Source: Acidimicrobiales bacterium
GTDB lineage: Bacteria > Actinomycetota > Acidimicrobiia > Acidimicrobiales > Aldehydirespiratoraceae
Assembly: GCA_029263195.1 (NCBI GenBank)
Contig: JAJCXX010000003.1
Coordinates: 1 to 64,000 of the forward strand
DNA: 64,000 bases
Reading direction: 5' to 3'
The notes under the pieces: model-generated
The model's database searches: none
What the model was told of the DNA's origin: nothing
The model's input: only the letters and a program-made list of their open reading frames with translations
Shown here: piece by piece, positions 18,735-26,474 of the stretch
Layout: every line of letters starts with the position of its first letter
Numbering within the stretch: the stretch's first letter is position 1
Position numbers and translations under genes: made by a program

Positions 18735-19909
18735 TATTCGACAGTCTCGCCGACTTGGTGGCGTGGTTCTACTCGATATGGCCGTCGTACGGCATGTCCG
18801 TGGTGTTTCTCACGCTCACAGTGATGGTGTTCGTTACCCCGCTCACCCTGAAGAGCACCAAGTCGATGTTGCAGATGCAGCGTCTGCAGCCGGAGTTGAA
18901 GGCGATCCAGAATCGGCACAAGGACGATCGCCAGAAGATGAACGAAGAGTTGATGGCCTTCTATCAGGAGAATGGCATCAACCCCCTCGGCGGTTGCCTC
19001 CCGATGCTCATACAAATGCCGGTCTTCCTGGTGTTATTCAGGGTTGTTCAAGGCCTCACACGTCGAGTTAGCTCGGTCGGTGAACAGGCCGGCTGGACCT
19101 CCGGCCGGTTTGGAAGCAAGGGCGTACTCGACACCGATGCCATCCTGTCAACCGAACGTGTGTTCGATCCGGACAATGTGAGTGTCACCAGCGATCTCTA
19201 CCAACGGCTCAGCGGATCGACCGAAATGGTGTCGTGGGGTATCGATCTTTCGAGGTCGGCGCAGTCGGTGATGCGCGACAGCGTGTTCTCGGCGCTCCCC
19301 TACTTCATTCTGATCGGCTTCGTGCTGGTCACCAGCGTCTATCAACAGCGTCAGATTCAGGGTCGAAACACCGGCGCTCAGATCAACCCACAACAGCAGA
19401 TGATCATGAAGTTCATGCCCTACATGTTGCCGGTGTTCAGTTTCACCATGCCGGCGGCGTTGGTCGTGTACTTCGTCATTTCAAACGTCTACCGCATCGG
19501 GCAGCAGGGATACATCACCCATTCGCTCTACAGCGGCGACGACAGCATCGGTGCCCAGATCGCCAAGCAACGCAAGAACTCCGACGGCAACTCGAAGTCC
19601 GACTCCAAGGGTGGCGGTGCGTCCGGCGGAAATCAGAAGAACAAGAAGGGCGGAGCTTCGACTGGCGCCAAGAAGGACCTCGGTGCCAAGCGGCTCAGAA
19701 GTGATTCATCCTCCAAGAGTTCCTCTGGCGGATCAAAGAGCAAGGGATCGCAATCCAAGAAGTCGACACGGTCGGCCAAGAAGTCCAAGCCGCAGTCGTC
19801 GCGACGGAATCCACGTCAGGGTGGCAGCACCGGTCGAGCACCGACCCGTCGCCCGGGCGGCCGCACTACCAAACCAGGTAGTCCGCAGCACAAGAAGCGC
19901 AAGAAGTAG
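18722..19909 (+). CDS. yidC: YidC/Oxa1 membrane protein insertase with long basic tail
   Basis: A 395-aa insertase of the Gram-positive type with no large periplasmic P1 domain. Predicted membrane segments lie near 21-42, 91-111, 191-206 and 233-256; family markers are [16 protein letters not shown] (about 87-102) and the C-terminal [13 protein letters not shown]. Residues from about 281 to 395 form a Lys/Ser/Gly-rich tail that is probably disordered and may contact ribosomes, as proposed for basic YidC tails elsewhere. It overlaps yidD and precedes khpB by 85 bp. Confidence 0.95.
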   Translation: MFDLIFDSLADLVAWFYSIWPSYGMSVVFLTLTVMVFVTPLTLKSTKSMLQMQRLQPELKAIQNRHKDDRQKMNEELMAFYQENGINPLGGCLPMLIQMPVFLVLFRVVQGLTRRVSSVGEQAGWTSGRFGSKGVLDTDAILSTERVFDPDNVSVTSDLYQRLSGSTEMVSWGIDLSRSAQSVMRDSVFSALPYFILIGFVLVTSVYQQRQIQGRNTGAQINPQQQMIMKFMPYMLPVFSFTMPAALVVYFVISNVYRIGQQGYITHSLYSGDDSIGAQIAKQRKNSDGNSKSDSKGGGASGGNQKNKKGGASTGAKKDLGAKRLRSDSSSKSSSGGSKSKGSQSKKSTRSAKKSKPQSSRRNPRQGGSTGRAPTRRPGGRTTKPGSPQHKKRKK

Positions 19910-19994
19910 TCACGCAAACAAGAACCAACATACGAGGCGTGATCCGTGGAGATTGTGAGCAATCACCGGAGCGCCAATACCAGGGAGAAGAAGA

Positions 19995-20933
19995 GTGGAG
20001 TGGGTAGAGGGAATCGGCAATTCGATCGACGAGGCCAAGGAAAAGGCCTTTGTAGCGTTGGGAGTCCACGAGGACGACGCTGAGTTCGAAGTGATCAGCG
20101 ACGCCAGGATCGGTCTGTTCAACCGGGTGAAAGAGGAGGCTCGAGTTCGCGCTCGGGTTCGCCCAGCCACTCCCCGATCGAAAGACGACCGTCGGCGCAA
20201 GCGGGGAAAGCAGAGCAACGGCGGTGGCTCCGGTCAACGAAAGGGGAATCGATCCGGTGGGTCGAAGGGCCGTTCGGAAAAGGCAGATCGCAAGGACGCA
20301 CCGGCCAAGAATGGCTCCGGAGCAAGGAAGAAGGCCTCCAGCAGGCCCGAAGGAAGATCAGGAAACGAAGATGGCGAAAGACCCGCCAAGAACCAGCAGC
20401 AGTCAGGACGCGGCCGTGGGGCTGCCCAGAAGCCGAAGGACGAAAACATGGAAGCAATGACCCTCCCAGAACAGGCCGATATAGCGGAGTCGTTCATGAC
20501 CGGCTTGGCCGAGCGGTTCGGGCAGTCCGTTTCCTTCGAACGCACCGACGTCGACGAAAACGAGATCAGAATAGAGGTGAGTGGCGAGGACCTTGGCCGA
20601 ATGATCGGTCGGCGGGGCGCCACCGCCAACGCCATTGATGAGCTGGTACGAACGGTTCTGCAGCGTCGGGCCGGGAGTGGCCGCGATGGACGGATTCGCG
20701 TTGATATCGGTGGGGTAGCCAGCCGTCGGGAAGAGTCACTGCGTCAGTTCTGCGTACAGGTCGCCGAAAAGGTCCGTGAATCAGGCAACGAGATCGCTCT
20801 CGAGCCGATGCGCGGTTCCGATCGCAAGGTCGTTCATGACGCAATGTCGGCCGAGGATGGAGTGGACACCACCTCTGAAGGCGAAGATCCCAATCGCCGT
20901 GTCGTGGTGATTCCTGCCGGGAATGACGCCTGA
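19995..20933 (+). CDS. khpB: KhpB/Jag RNA-binding protein (Jag-N, KH, R3H domains)
   Basis: A 312-aa RNA-binding protein. An N-terminal Jag domain (1-50, GNSIDEAKEKAFVALGVHEDD) is followed by a Lys/Gly-rich disordered linker (about 55-150), a KH domain with the GXXG loop IGRRGAT, and an R3H domain ending near RKVVHDAM. KhpB partners KhpA in other bacteria and affects envelope synthesis. GTG at 19995 has GGGAG 7 nt upstream. The end overlaps rsmG by 11 nt. The long linker and the acidic extension after R3H are unusual in degree but not in kind. Confidence 0.9.
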   Translation: MEWVEGIGNSIDEAKEKAFVALGVHEDDAEFEVISDARIGLFNRVKEEARVRARVRPATPRSKDDRRRKRGKQSNGGGSGQRKGNRSGGSKGRSEKADRKDAPAKNGSGARKKASSRPEGRSGNEDGERPAKNQQQSGRGRGAAQKPKDENMEAMTLPEQADIAESFMTGLAERFGQSVSFERTDVDENEIRIEVSGEDLGRMIGRRGATANAIDELVRTVLQRRAGSGRDGRIRVDIGGVASRREESLRQFCVQVAEKVRESGNEIALEPMRGSDRKVVHDAMSAEDGVDTTSEGEDPNRRVVVIPAGNDA

Positions 20934-21552
20934 CAACCGATTTGAAGCCCTGGAGCCTGTTTGGCGACAGGCTCGGGCAATCGGCGCGCTAGGTAGCGCG
21001 TCGATGGAAGAACTGCTTGACAACGCGGCCGGATTCATTCCGGCCGCGTTGCGCGTTGGTGATGCGGTTCGTGGTGTTGATGTTGGCTCCGGTGTGGGTA
21101 TACCCGGCGTGTTCTTGGCGGCGCTACTCCCCCACAGTTCTTGGACTCTCGTCGATTCCAATGAGCGCCGCTGTGATTTGGCCCGCAACGCTGCTTCGGT
21201 ATTGGACCTGACTGAGCGTGTGACGGTAATACACGGCCGAATTGACGATCTCGCCCATGATTCGGAGCATCGTGGCGGCTACGACCTAGTGGTTTGTCGT
21301 CTGTTTGCTGCTCCCCCGGAGACCGCCGAGTGTTGCGTGCCGCTGATGAACTCGCGTGGATCGTTGGTGGTCTCGTGCTCGTCGGATGGTCTGGCTCAAT
21401 GGAGGTCCGGGGGTCTTTCAGCCATTGGCGCCCACGTGTCGGATTCCTGGAGCCTCCCGGCTGGTACATACGTGCGGATCACTCGTGTTGGCGAGTTGGA
21501 TTCGAAGTATCCCCGCCGGGTCGCCGCTCGACGCCGCGATCCCCTTTTCTGA
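20923..21552 (+). CDS. rsmG: 16S rRNA (guanine527-N7)-methyltransferase RsmG
   Basis: A 209-aa SAM-dependent methyltransferase of the GidB family. The SAM-binding loop is DVGSGVGIPGVFLA (about 53-66) and acidic residue at the end of beta2 is in VDSNERR; VCRLFA (about 124-129) replaces the usual VxRA(F/L) motif. The C-terminus is slightly reduced. It overlaps khpB and ends 8 bp before the first parS site. Confidence 0.92.
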   Translation: MTPDNRFEALEPVWRQARAIGALGSASMEELLDNAAGFIPAALRVGDAVRGVDVGSGVGIPGVFLAALLPHSSWTLVDSNERRCDLARNAASVLDLTERVTVIHGRIDDLAHDSEHRGGYDLVVCRLFAAPPETAECCVPLMNSRGSLVVSCSSDGLAQWRSGGLSAIGAHVSDSWSLPAGTYVRITRVGELDSKYPRRVAARRRDPLF

Positions 21553-21559
21553 CCGGACT

Positions 21560-21575
21560 TGTTTCACGTGAAACA
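21560..21575. other. parS centromere site 1
   Basis: A perfect 16-bp match to the bacterial parS consensus, TGTTTCACGTGAAACA, located between rsmG and parA. ParB nucleates here and spreads as a CTP-dependent clamp. Placement next to parAB near the origin is the standard arrangement. Confidence 0.95.
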
Positions 21576-21597
21576 TCCTGTGAATGATCTCCTGGTT

Positions 21598-21613
21598 TGT
21601 TTCACGTGAAACA
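21598..21613. other. parS centromere site 2
   Basis: A second perfect TGTTTCACGTGAAACA palindrome, 38 bp downstream of the first (centre to centre). It precedes the parA ribosome-binding site by about 100 bp, so ParB bound here could also repress parAB. Confidence 0.95.
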
Positions 21614-21721
21614 AGTCCAGGTGTCCGAACAGTACTCACCCACAGAATCTGACCGTAGGGTCCTTGACCGTGCCGCGTCGATCAGGAAGGATTGCCGGGT
21701 TACGGGAAAGGAAGAACATCT

Positions 21722-22519
21722 GTGGCATCTGCCAAACGGAAATCATCAAGTTCCTCTCCGCGAATCTTCGCCGTGGCAAATCAGAAGGGCGGAGTTGGAA
21801 AGACAACCACGACGGTGAACCTTGGCGCGGCGATCGCTGAGTTGGATCGCAACGTCCTTGTTGTAGATCTGGATCCTCAAGCCAATGCCAGCACCGGGCT
21901 CGGGCTCAACCCCAGACAACTCGACCACTCGATGTACGACGTGCTCCTTCGGGACGCGCCGTTGGAGGATGTCATCGAGCCCACGACGGTGAAGAACCTG
22001 TTCGTGGCCCCATCCAGCCTGGATCTCGCCGGCGCAGAGATCGAATTGGTGCCGGCGTTCAGTCGTGAACGCAAGCTCAAGGATGCTATCGGTACGGTGA
22101 TTGACGACTACGATTTCGTCTTCATCGATTGTCCGCCGTCTCTGGGACTGCTGACGATCAACGGGCTGACGGCCGCCACTGAGGTCATGGTGCCCATCCA
22201 GACCGAGTACTACGCGCTGGAAGGGCTCGGCCAACTGCTTCGGAACGTTGATCTGGTGAAGAAGAACCTGAATCCCGAACTCGAATTGAGCACAATCGTC
22301 CTGGTCATGTACGACGCGAGGACCAAGTTGTCGAGTCAAGTTTCCGACGAAGTGAGAGAACACTTCGGTGATCAGGTATGCAGGCAGGTGATTCCTCGCA
22401 CCGTGAGGCTCAGTGAGGCACCGAGTTTCGGACAGCCGATCACTGTATTCGACCCGACGTCCAGAGGCGCAATTGCCTACCGAGAGCTGGCCAAGGAGGT
22501 CATCAATGCCAAGGCGTAG
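21722..22519 (+). CDS. parA: Chromosome partitioning ATPase ParA (Soj)
   Basis: A 265-aa deviant Walker ATPase. The deviant Walker A is KGGVGKTTTTVNL, Walker B is VLVVDLDPQANAS, and the switch region is FVFIDCPPSLG. GTG at 21722 is chosen because GGAAAGGAAG lies 7 nt upstream; a TTG at 21692 is possible but has its AGGA almost touching the start. The gene lies right behind two parS sites and overlaps parB by 14 nt. Confidence 0.95.
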   Translation: MASAKRKSSSSSPRIFAVANQKGGVGKTTTTVNLGAAIAELDRNVLVVDLDPQANASTGLGLNPRQLDHSMYDVLLRDAPLEDVIEPTTVKNLFVAPSSLDLAGAEIELVPAFSRERKLKDAIGTVIDDYDFVFIDCPPSLGLLTINGLTAATEVMVPIQTEYYALEGLGQLLRNVDLVKKNLNPELELSTIVLVMYDARTKLSSQVSDEVREHFGDQVCRQVIPRTVRLSEAPSFGQPITVFDPTSRGAIAYRELAKEVINAKA

Positions 22520-23393
22520 TGGTTTGGGTAAGGGGCTCAGCTCCCTCATCCCAGCTGATCTCGAGACGGAAGGGGCGGTGTATCGAGAGATTGACGTCGA
22601 TTCCGTTGTTGCCAACAGCTACCAGCCACGAGAGCACTTCGACGAGGAATCATTGACGGCACTGGCCGCGTCGATAGCAGAGGTCGGAGTCATCCAGCCG
22701 ATAGTGGTTCGCGAAACCGAGGACGGCGCTTACGAGTTGATAGCGGGGGAGAGGCGGTGGAGGGCGGCCCGCCGGGCCGGTAGTCCGTCAATTCCTGCGC
22801 TGGTGCGATCGGCTGACGATCTAACCAGCCTGGAGACCGCCGTCATAGAGAATCTTCATCGTCAGGATCTCAATGCGCTGGAAGAGGCTGCCGCCTATCA
22901 GCAACTGATCGAGGACTTCGGGCTTACCCAGGAGACTGTGGCCCAACGGGTGGGTCGATCCAGGTCAGCGGTGGCCAATGCCATTCGGTTGCTGCAGCTT
23001 CCACCGTCGGTTCAACAATTGGTGATTGAGTCTCAGATCTCGGCCGGCCATGCGAGGGCGCTGCTCGCTACCCCTGATCGTGCTCTGCAGGAGCAACTCG
23101 CGGCCAGAGTGGTGGCTGAGTCGCTCACCGTACGCGAGGTTGAAGAATTGTTGCGACTCGAAGATGACGGGGGAGAGGCGGGAACCGAGGAAGAGGGGAC
23201 CGCCAGGACATCCGCACCCCGCGTCCCGGAACCGGCCGTTCTCGAACTGGAGGAATTGCTGTCGGCTCGGCTTGAAACCAGGGTCAATGTGCGGCTCGGA
23301 AAGGGCCCAGGAAGGATGATGGTCGAGTTCGCCGACCTGGATGATCTGGAGCGCATCTACCGAATCATCACGCCCCCTGGAACAATCGTCTAG
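22506..23393 (+). CDS. parB: Chromosome partitioning protein ParB (Spo0J)
   Basis: A 295-aa CTP-dependent DNA clamp. The N-terminal RRSGLGKGLSSLIP segment (ParA-activating peptide), the CTP-binding motif GERRWRA (about 80-86), ENLHRQDLNALEEA, and the helix-turn-helix QETVAQRVGRSRSAVANAIRLL are all present; a C-terminal dimerisation domain follows after an acidic linker. ATG at 22506 is chosen because the upstream in-frame extension lies within parA and is not family-like. Confidence 0.95.
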   Translation: MPRRSGLGKGLSSLIPADLETEGAVYREIDVDSVVANSYQPREHFDEESLTALAASIAEVGVIQPIVVRETEDGAYELIAGERRWRAARRAGSPSIPALVRSADDLTSLETAVIENLHRQDLNALEEAAAYQQLIEDFGLTQETVAQRVGRSRSAVANAIRLLQLPPSVQQLVIESQISAGHARALLATPDRALQEQLAARVVAESLTVREVEELLRLEDDGGEAGTEEEGTARTSAPRVPEPAVLELEELLSARLETRVNVRLGKGPGRMMVEFADLDDLERIYRIITPPGTIV

Positions 23394-23399
23394 CTCAAC

Positions 23400-23423
23400 C
23401 TAGTGTGACATAAGTCACATTAG
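23400..23423. terminator. Hairpin between convergent parB and cwlM-like genes (bidirectional terminator candidate)
   Basis: A 10-bp stem (one G-U pair) with a 4-nt ATAA loop spans 23400-23423, 6 bp after parB. There is no T-run on either side. The same bases contain TGTGA-N6-TCACA at 23404-23419, the exact CRP-type consensus, so a CRP/GlxR binding site is the alternative; its position downstream of both genes argues for a terminator. Confidence 0.4.
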
Positions 23424-23439
23424 GTCTAGGCTCAACCAG

Positions 23440-23471
23440 TTGTCCACCGCTATGGATAACCCTGTGGACAG
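23440..23471. other. Cluster of three DnaA-box-like nonamers
   Basis: Within 32 bp three nonamers each match TT(A/G)TCCACA at 8 of 9 positions: TTGTCCACC (23440-23448, plus), TTATCCATA (23451-23459, minus) and CTGTCCACA (23463-23471, minus). This is denser than either gap flanking dnaA. The last site also forms a short CCCTG/CAGGG hairpin. Confidence 0.4.
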
Positions 23472-23478
23472 GGCAGAA

Positions 23479-24462
23479 TCAGTCTTCGTGGAGCGGATCG
23501 GCGCACCATTCGACCACCGCGTTGCTGAGAGCGGAGACGATCGCCGCGGCACCTTCCACCACCTGCGCGGGTGGCCCGATGCGACACCAAACTGCAGGCA
23601 TCCGAGTCTCTCGGAGTATCGGAAGCCTCAATCCGGCCACCGGCAATTCGGTCTCGAGAACATCTCCGAGGTGAGAGGCACAACAGGATGCCAGCGAACG
23701 TCCGCCGGCCGACTCGAAGCCTCCGGTGGCGAAATAGGCAACGGAAGTGTCTTCGCTGGCGAGAGTGACCCCGACGTAGACCGTTCCCTCCCACTCGTTG
23801 GCCGACTTGGCCTGAATCGACAGGTCGGGATGATGTAGTGCCAGGACCTGGGCCCCGTCCAAACGGAGTCGGCGCGCCAGACCGTCGACCACGACGGGAA
23901 GACCCCCGGATTCACCGAAGATGAGACGCCGACCGCTGACATCGCCCAGATGACTTCGCAGCGATTCGGCTTCGCGTACCTCGGCGACAGTCTTGGATCC
24001 CGACCGCCGTCCTTGAAGGTGGGAGAGCGACGTCACAGCATCTCGTCCGAGGACACCGTCAGGCATCAGGCCCTGGTTTCGTTGAAACTCCCGTAGGGCG
24101 CTCTCGGTCATTGGTCCGAATATCCCATCGACCCATCCGGCGTCGAACCCCAATGATCCCAACTGCTCCTGCAATTGGGTGACGTCGTCGCCTCGATACA
24201 TGGGTGACCGGAGATAGAGCATCCGATCGCCGAGATGATGACCGGCCTCGACGAGCGCCGACCAGGTGTGCGGCCCGCAAATGCCATCCACGATCATGCC
24301 GCGGCGATGTTGGAACTCGCGGACCGAACGCTGCGTCTCGGAATCGAAGACGCCGGGGTCTCCGGTCTCCTCGAAGCCAACGACCAAGAGTCGACGATGG
24401 AGGTCCCGGACGGTGGGCCCTAGGTCTCCCAAGCGGAGAGGCAGGCCTGGTGTGGTCACCAT
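23479..24462 (-). CDS. cwlM: CwlM-like protein: two peptidoglycan-binding domains plus degenerate amidase domain
   Basis: A 327-aa protein with two PG_binding_1 repeats (about 11-73 and 89-148, each with the VDG...FGP pattern) and a C-terminal N-acetylmuramoyl-L-alanine-amidase-3-like fold (about 175-318, e.g. PILRETRMPAVWCRIG). The zinc-site motif DPGHGG is replaced by FGESGG and the catalytic glutamate position near the C-terminus reads RIG, so it is unlikely to be an active amidase. M. tuberculosis CwlM, in the same position beside trxC/trxB2, is a regulator of MurA rather than a hydrolase. There is no signal peptide, as in CwlM. Confidence 0.75.
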   Translation of the reverse strand: MVTTPGLPLRLGDLGPTVRDLHRRLLVVGFEETGDPGVFDSETQRSVREFQHRRGMIVDGICGPHTWSALVEAGHHLGDRMLYLRSPMYRGDDVTQLQEQLGSLGFDAGWVDGIFGPMTESALREFQRNQGLMPDGVLGRDAVTSLSHLQGRRSGSKTVAEVREAESLRSHLGDVSGRRLIFGESGGLPVVVDGLARRLRLDGAQVLALHHPDLSIQAKSANEWEGTVYVGVTLASEDTSVAYFATGGFESAGGRSLASCCASHLGDVLETELPVAGLRLPILRETRMPAVWCRIGPPAQVVEGAAAIVSALSNAVVEWCADPLHED

Positions 24463-24549
24463 CGACCGAACAAGTACGGGGGCATCTGGATGAATCGTAC
24501 TCCGGCCGAGCCAACGCGGAACGACCGGCCCCTTGGGGGAGAGCTTGGC

Positions 24550-24876
24550 TCAGATGAACTCTGAGATATCGTCGAGCAGAGCCTGCTTGGGCTTGGCTCC
24601 GACGACGCGCTTCACGGGCTGACCGTCCTTGAAGAGGATCAACGTGGGAATGCTCATGACTTCAAACCGACGAGCAACGTCGGATGCTTCGTCGACATTG
24701 AGCTTGGCGATGCGGAGGGACCCAGACTTCTCTTCCGCGATCTCTTCGAGAACGGGAGCGATCATCTTGCAGGGTCCGCACCACTCGGCCCAGAAGTCGA
24801 CCAGAACGGGTTCGGACGAGGCGGCGATCGTCTCGTCGAAGGTGGTGTCAGAGAGATGGGGGATTTCGGCGGACAT
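24550..24876 (-). CDS. trxA: Thioredoxin
   Basis: A 108-aa thioredoxin with the active site WCGPC in DFWAEWCGPCKMIAP (about 26-40) and the cis-proline loop SIPTL. ATG at 24876 has AAAGGA 7 nt upstream; earlier in-frame starts are weaker. It reduces protein disulfides using electrons from the adjacent thioredoxin reductase, the same pairing as trxB2-trxC in mycobacteria. Confidence 0.97.
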   Translation of the reverse strand: MSAEIPHLSDTTFDETIAASSEPVLVDFWAEWCGPCKMIAPVLEEIAEEKSGSLRIAKLNVDEASDVARRFEVMSIPTLILFKDGQPVKRVVGAKPKQALLDDISEFI

Positions 24877-24953
24877 CAGAGGTCCTTTCATGTAGAGGCA
24901 CAAGGTGCGTCGTGGTGAACAACACGCGGCTGGTTGACTCTATTCCGTCGGCG

Positions 24954-25925
24954 TCAGTGGCCGTTCGATGGATTGTCCTCGAGCCAGCGTTCGGACTCGA
25001 TCGCGGCCATGCAACCGGAACCGGCTGCGGTGATGGCTTGACGGAAATAGTCGTCCTGCACGTCTCCGCACGCGAACACCCCCTCGACATCAGTACGGGT
25101 GGAGTCGGGCAGCGTGATCAGGTAGCCGTTGTCCTTGAGTGCCAACTGGCCCTTGAAAAGGTCGGTGTTGGGCCGGTGTCCGATCGCCAGGAAGACGCCT
25201 GTGACCGGCAGAATCGATATTTCGCCGGTCTTGGTGTCCTCGAGGCGAAGGCCGGATATCGACGTGTCGGACTCGTAGCCATCGACCACGGAATTCCAGC
25301 GAAACTCGACCTTGTCGTTGGCGAACGCGCGGTCCTGCATGATTTTCGAGGCCCGTAGCTCGTCGCGTCGATGAACGATTGTGACCTTGCTGGCGAATCG
25401 TGAGAGGAATTGGGCCTCTTCGAGTGCCGAATCGCCTCCGCCCACCACGGCGATCTCCTGATCACGGAAGAAGAATCCGTCACATGTGGCGCAGGTCGAG
25501 AGACCGTGGCCGATCAGTTCGGCTTCTCGGTCGAGTCCCAGCATGATCGACTGGGCGCCGGTGGAGATGATCAGGGACTGGGCCCGATGGGTGGGTTCGG
25601 AGGTATCAGGATCTCCGACCCACACGCCGTAGGGCCGCGACGAGAGGTCGACACGTGATGCCTTAACGGTCTGGATTTCGGCTCCGAATCGAAGGGCCTG
25701 TGTCCGGAAGTTCTGCATCAACTCCGGTCCGAGAACACCCTCCGGGAATCCTGGGAAGTTCTCGACATCGGTGGTGAGCATCAGTTGCCCACCCGGCTGG
25801 TCGCTCGTCGAACTCGGTTCTCCCTCGAGCACGAGCGGCGAGAGGTTGGCTCGCGCCGTGTAGATCGCGGACGTGAGGCCCGCTGGCCCCGATCCGATGA
25901 TGATCACCTCACGTACATCACTCAT
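24954..25925 (-). CDS. trxB: Thioredoxin-disulfide reductase
   Basis: A 323-aa NADPH- and FAD-dependent reductase. The FAD-binding GSGPAG is at about 10-15, the redox-active CATC in STCATCDGFFF, the NADPH-binding GGGDSALEE, and the C-terminal FAD motif GVFACGDVQD. ATG at 25925 with GGAGG just upstream is used; the frame extends further upstream but without family similarity. It supplies electrons to the neighbouring thioredoxin. Confidence 0.97.
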   Translation of the reverse strand: MSDVREVIIIGSGPAGLTSAIYTARANLSPLVLEGEPSSTSDQPGGQLMLTTDVENFPGFPEGVLGPELMQNFRTQALRFGAEIQTVKASRVDLSSRPYGVWVGDPDTSEPTHRAQSLIISTGAQSIMLGLDREAELIGHGLSTCATCDGFFFRDQEIAVVGGGDSALEEAQFLSRFASKVTIVHRRDELRASKIMQDRAFANDKVEFRWNSVVDGYESDTSISGLRLEDTKTGEISILPVTGVFLAIGHRPNTDLFKGQLALKDNGYLITLPDSTRTDVEGVFACGDVQDDYFRQAITAAGSGCMAAIESERWLEDNPSNGH

Positions 25926-25987
25926 GATGCCTCCTACTTTGCCGTTCGGTGCTTCAACCGACCAGGACGGGCGCTGATTCCCGTGAT

Positions 25988-26434
25988 CTAGATGAAAGCG
26001 TCGGCGATTGCGATCACGACGACCGATGTGATGATCACGACGTCGACGATCACCGCCAGATAGAGCCCCTTCGGGGCTCCGGTTCCGCCCCGTGATCCCC
26101 ACGCTCCCAGACCGAGCACAGTGAGCAGGCTCCCGATGAACAGATGCGCCGACCAGGTGGCGTCCCCGACCCCGGCTCCTATCGGCAGGTAGGCGTCGGC
26201 CAACCGCACGAGAATCACGACGGTGAGGATCAGGGCCGCTCCAGACAACACCAGGATCACGAGGCCGTAGATCAGGCCTCGGATGGCTTTGACGGCGTTG
26301 TCGGTCGTGTATCCCTTGGCTTTGTCGACAAGATCGATGACCTTGTCGGCGGCTTGCTCAGGCCAGTCGTCGGGGCCGATCGACATGCCCCGTCGGGAGC
26401 CGTTGGGGGAGTGGGTGGCTTCGTCTTCGGCCAT
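25988..26434 (-). CDS. Membrane protein of unknown function (148 aa)
   Basis: An unrecognised membrane protein. A hydrophilic N-terminus with an amphipathic stretch (AADKVIDLVDKAKGYTTDNA, about 28-47) precedes three predicted helices (about 52-75, 90-108 and 122-146). ATG at 26434 is chosen because it starts a plausible cytoplasmic N-terminus and lies outside the anti-sigma gene. It occupies the space between the anti-sigma gene and trxB on the same strand. The segment before the first helix resembles the N-terminus of small actinobacterial phage-holin-superfamily-like proteins, but I cannot assign a function. Confidence 0.65.
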   Translation of the reverse strand: MAEDEATHSPNGSRRGMSIGPDDWPEQAADKVIDLVDKAKGYTTDNAVKAIRGLIYGLVILVLSGAALILTVVILVRLADAYLPIGAGVGDATWSAHLFIGSLLTVLGLGAWGSRGGTGAPKGLYLAVIVDVVIITSVVVIAIADAFI

Positions 26435-26474
26435 GGCGTGGGATCCTATCCCCGCTCTGCGGCCAGTGCCCCGA

